NCBI GenBank assembly: GCA_938009115.1 | Contig: CALLHZ010000001.1 | Coordinates: forward strand, 1 to 6,293 | DNA length: 6,293 nucleotides | Reading direction: 5' to 3' | Source of the DNA: an uncultured Clostridia bacterium | GTDB lineage: Bacteria; Bacillota; Clostridia; Peptostreptococcales; Anaerovoracaceae | Shown here: positions 5,243 to 6,293 of the stretch, piece by piece | Layout of the letters: each line of letters begins with the position of its first letter | Position numbering within the stretch: position 1 is the first letter of the stretch | The notes under the pieces: model-generated | Seen by the model: only the letters and a program-made list of their open reading frames with translations | What the model was told of the DNA's origin: nothing | Databases searched by the model: none | Made by a program: the position numbers and the translations under genes

Positions 5243-6205
5243 ATGAATTTGTATCAAATCGATCCCGGCCTGGATATCCCCATATATCAGCAGCTGGTCG
5301 ACGGGATCCGTTCCAGCATACGAAACGGTGTGCTTCCGGCGGGTGCTCAGCTCCCCACGGTGCGGCAGATGGCCGGGCAGCTTGGGATCGCCAACGGGAC
5401 CATCAAGCGCGCTTACGACGAACTGGAAAAAGAAAAGTATATTGAGAAGACCCAGGGCCGCGGAACTTTTGTGTCTTATCGCCCCGAGGATTCCGACAGT
5501 AGAAAAATCAAGGCCATGGCTGCCATCGATCTGCTTTTCGAAAAGCTGGAAGATTTAGGCTTTTCCATGGCTGAAATGGGCATATTTCTGAACTTGAAAT
5601 TGCAGGAAAGGGCCCGGACTCAGTCAAATCTGAGGGTGGCTCTCGTGGAGTGCAATGCTGAGATATTGTCCCAGCTCACCGATCAGCTCAGAAAGATCCA
5701 AGGCATCGATGTTTATCCCTGTCTTTTGGATGATATCCTTGCCTATCCGTATAAGCTGGGTGACGACTCGGACCTGATCGTCACGACGCAGGAGCATGCG
5801 GACCAGCTGAGCGCTCTTGTTCCGGAACCCCGAAAAATAGCCCGGATCGCTGTAAGGCCAAGTATCCACTGTACGGCCCAAATCGTGAAGCTTCAGCCGT
5901 CGGACAACGTGGGCATCCTGACCGGCAGCCTGCGTTTCGGCAAACTTCTGCTGGAGATCTGCAGAGTCTATACAGAAGGCGTTACGGTTGCGGAGCCTTG
6001 TCTTTTCGACGGGGACGTAGATCGGTATCTTGAGGATAAGACGGTTGTGCTGGTCCCGGAAAACTACGAAAGATGGGATAAGGGAGCCGTGCTTCTGTCT
6101 CAGCGGGCTTGCCGGCTGATACAGTGTTCGTACCGGGTCGATGAAGGTTCTTATATATACCTGGAAGAAAAGATCCAACGGCTGAAGGAAAGGAACCGGC
6201 TGTAA
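5243..6205 (+). CDS. GntR-family transcriptional regulator, probable regulator of the cit operon
   Basis: This is a 320-residue DNA-binding regulator. Residues 10-78 form a GntR-type winged helix-turn-helix: PIYQQLVDGIRSSIRNG, LPAGAQLPTVRQMAGQLGI (31-49), the recognition helix region NGTIKRAYDELEKEKYI (51-67), and the wing TQGRGTFV (70-77). A charged helical linker (about 82-127) leads to a C-terminal domain (about 131-320) starting RVALVECNAEIL with alternating strands and helices, including DLIVTTQEHADQL and VVLVPENYERW. This resembles a ligand-binding fold of periplasmic-binding-protein style, but I do not recognise the subfamily; YtrA-type members are far shorter. I chose ATG 5243 because AAAGGTG (5227-5233) lies 9 nt upstream; a GTG at 5231 overlaps that site. 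Position directly behind the citrate genes and the shared promoter motif suggest it senses citrate or a product, which is inference. Confidence 0.92.
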   Translation: MNLYQIDPGLDIPIYQQLVDGIRSSIRNGVLPAGAQLPTVRQMAGQLGIANGTIKRAYDELEKEKYIEKTQGRGTFVSYRPEDSDSRKIKAMAAIDLLFEKLEDLGFSMAEMGIFLNLKLQERARTQSNLRVALVECNAEILSQLTDQLRKIQGIDVYPCLLDDILAYPYKLGDDSDLIVTTQEHADQLSALVPEPRKIARIAVRPSIHCTAQIVKLQPSDNVGILTGSLRFGKLLLEICRVYTEGVTVAEPCLFDGDVDRYLEDKTVVLVPENYERWDKGAVLLSQRACRLIQCSYRVDEGSYIYLEEKIQRLKERNRL

Positions 6206-6216
6206 GCAAATATGAC

Positions 6217-6241
6217 GCGGAAGAATCTTCGATTCTTCCGC
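6217..6241. repeat. Perfect 11-bp hairpin after gntR
   Basis: GCGGAAGAATC (6217-6227), loop TTC, then GATTCTTCCGC (6231-6241); the arms are exact complements. No T run follows, so it is not a classical intrinsic terminator by itself. It may stabilise the 3' end of the mRNA or act with the terminator just downstream. Confidence 0.8.
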
Positions 6242-6254
6242 TCAGACTGAAGAC

Positions 6255-6290
6255 AAAGCTCCCAAACAGGTATTCTGTTCGGGAGCTTTT
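6255..6290 (+). terminator. Rho-independent terminator downstream of gntR
   Basis: The stem pairs AAAGCTCCC (6255-6263) with GGGAGCTTT (6281-6289), continuing inward after one A/C mismatch with AACAG (6265-6269) and CTGTT (6275-6279), closed by the 5-nt loop GTATT. The strand ends with TTTT (6287-6290). It should end the gntR transcript and any read-through from the cit operon. The A tract on the left arm is short, so termination from the opposite direction would be weaker. Confidence 0.88.
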
Positions 6291-6293
6291 ATC

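Noticed and set aside
48..6293. tRNA, rRNA, CRISPR array, insertion sequence or phage element
   Set aside because: No cloverleaf, regularly spaced repeats, transposase or integrase genes, or terminal inverted repeats could be seen; the window is a compact metabolic operon with its neighbours.

Overview
The window reads as one contig end from an anaerobic, moderately GC-rich bacterium, most likely a Firmicute (Clostridia or Negativicutes type) from a gut-like or sediment setting. This is inferred from strong consensus sigma-A promoters, AAAGGA/GGAGG ribosome binding sites, a two-subunit iron-sulphur fumarase, an ACP-dependent citrate lyase and the divergent P-loop/SAD gene; a finer taxonomic call is not supported. 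Bases 1-47 are not biological: they are unremoved Illumina P7/index/Read-2 adapter, so real sequence starts at about base 48.

Layout: (1) On the minus strand, 71-1036 encodes a 321-residue protein with an N-terminal P-loop and a C-terminal segment resembling the second additional (editing/SAD) domain of alanyl-/threonyl-tRNA synthetases. (2) A 179-bp divergent intergenic region (1037-1215) holds a near-ideal promoter for the minus-strand gene, two overlapping candidate promoters for the plus-strand operon, a perfect 7-bp inverted repeat and further repeats that look like operators. (3) A tightly packed plus-strand operon runs 1216-5163: citD (acyl carrier protein), citE (citryl-ACP lyase), citF (citrate:acetyl-ACP transferase), then the alpha and beta subunits of a class I fumarase/tartrate dehydratase. 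Junctions are ATGA overlaps, a TAATG overlap or a 3-bp gap, so translation is probably coupled. (4) After a 79-bp gap with its own promoter, 5243-6205 encodes a GntR-family regulator with a roughly 190-residue C-terminal effector domain. (5) The window closes with a perfect hairpin and then a rho-independent terminator at 6255-6290.

Working model (inference): citrate is cleaved by CitDEF to acetate and oxaloacetate; oxaloacetate is reduced to malate by a malate dehydrogenase encoded elsewhere, and the fumarase dehydrates malate to fumarate as an electron sink leading to succinate. The GntR protein is the obvious candidate regulator; a 17-bp sequence is shared (13 of 17 positions) between the cit promoter and the gntR promoter. 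The genes that make CitD functional (citC ligase, citX, citG) are not in this window, and the divergent P-loop/SAD protein is the least understood part and the best candidate for something new. A second oddity is a dense cysteine cluster near the N-terminus of the fumarase alpha subunit, in addition to the three cluster-ligand cysteines.
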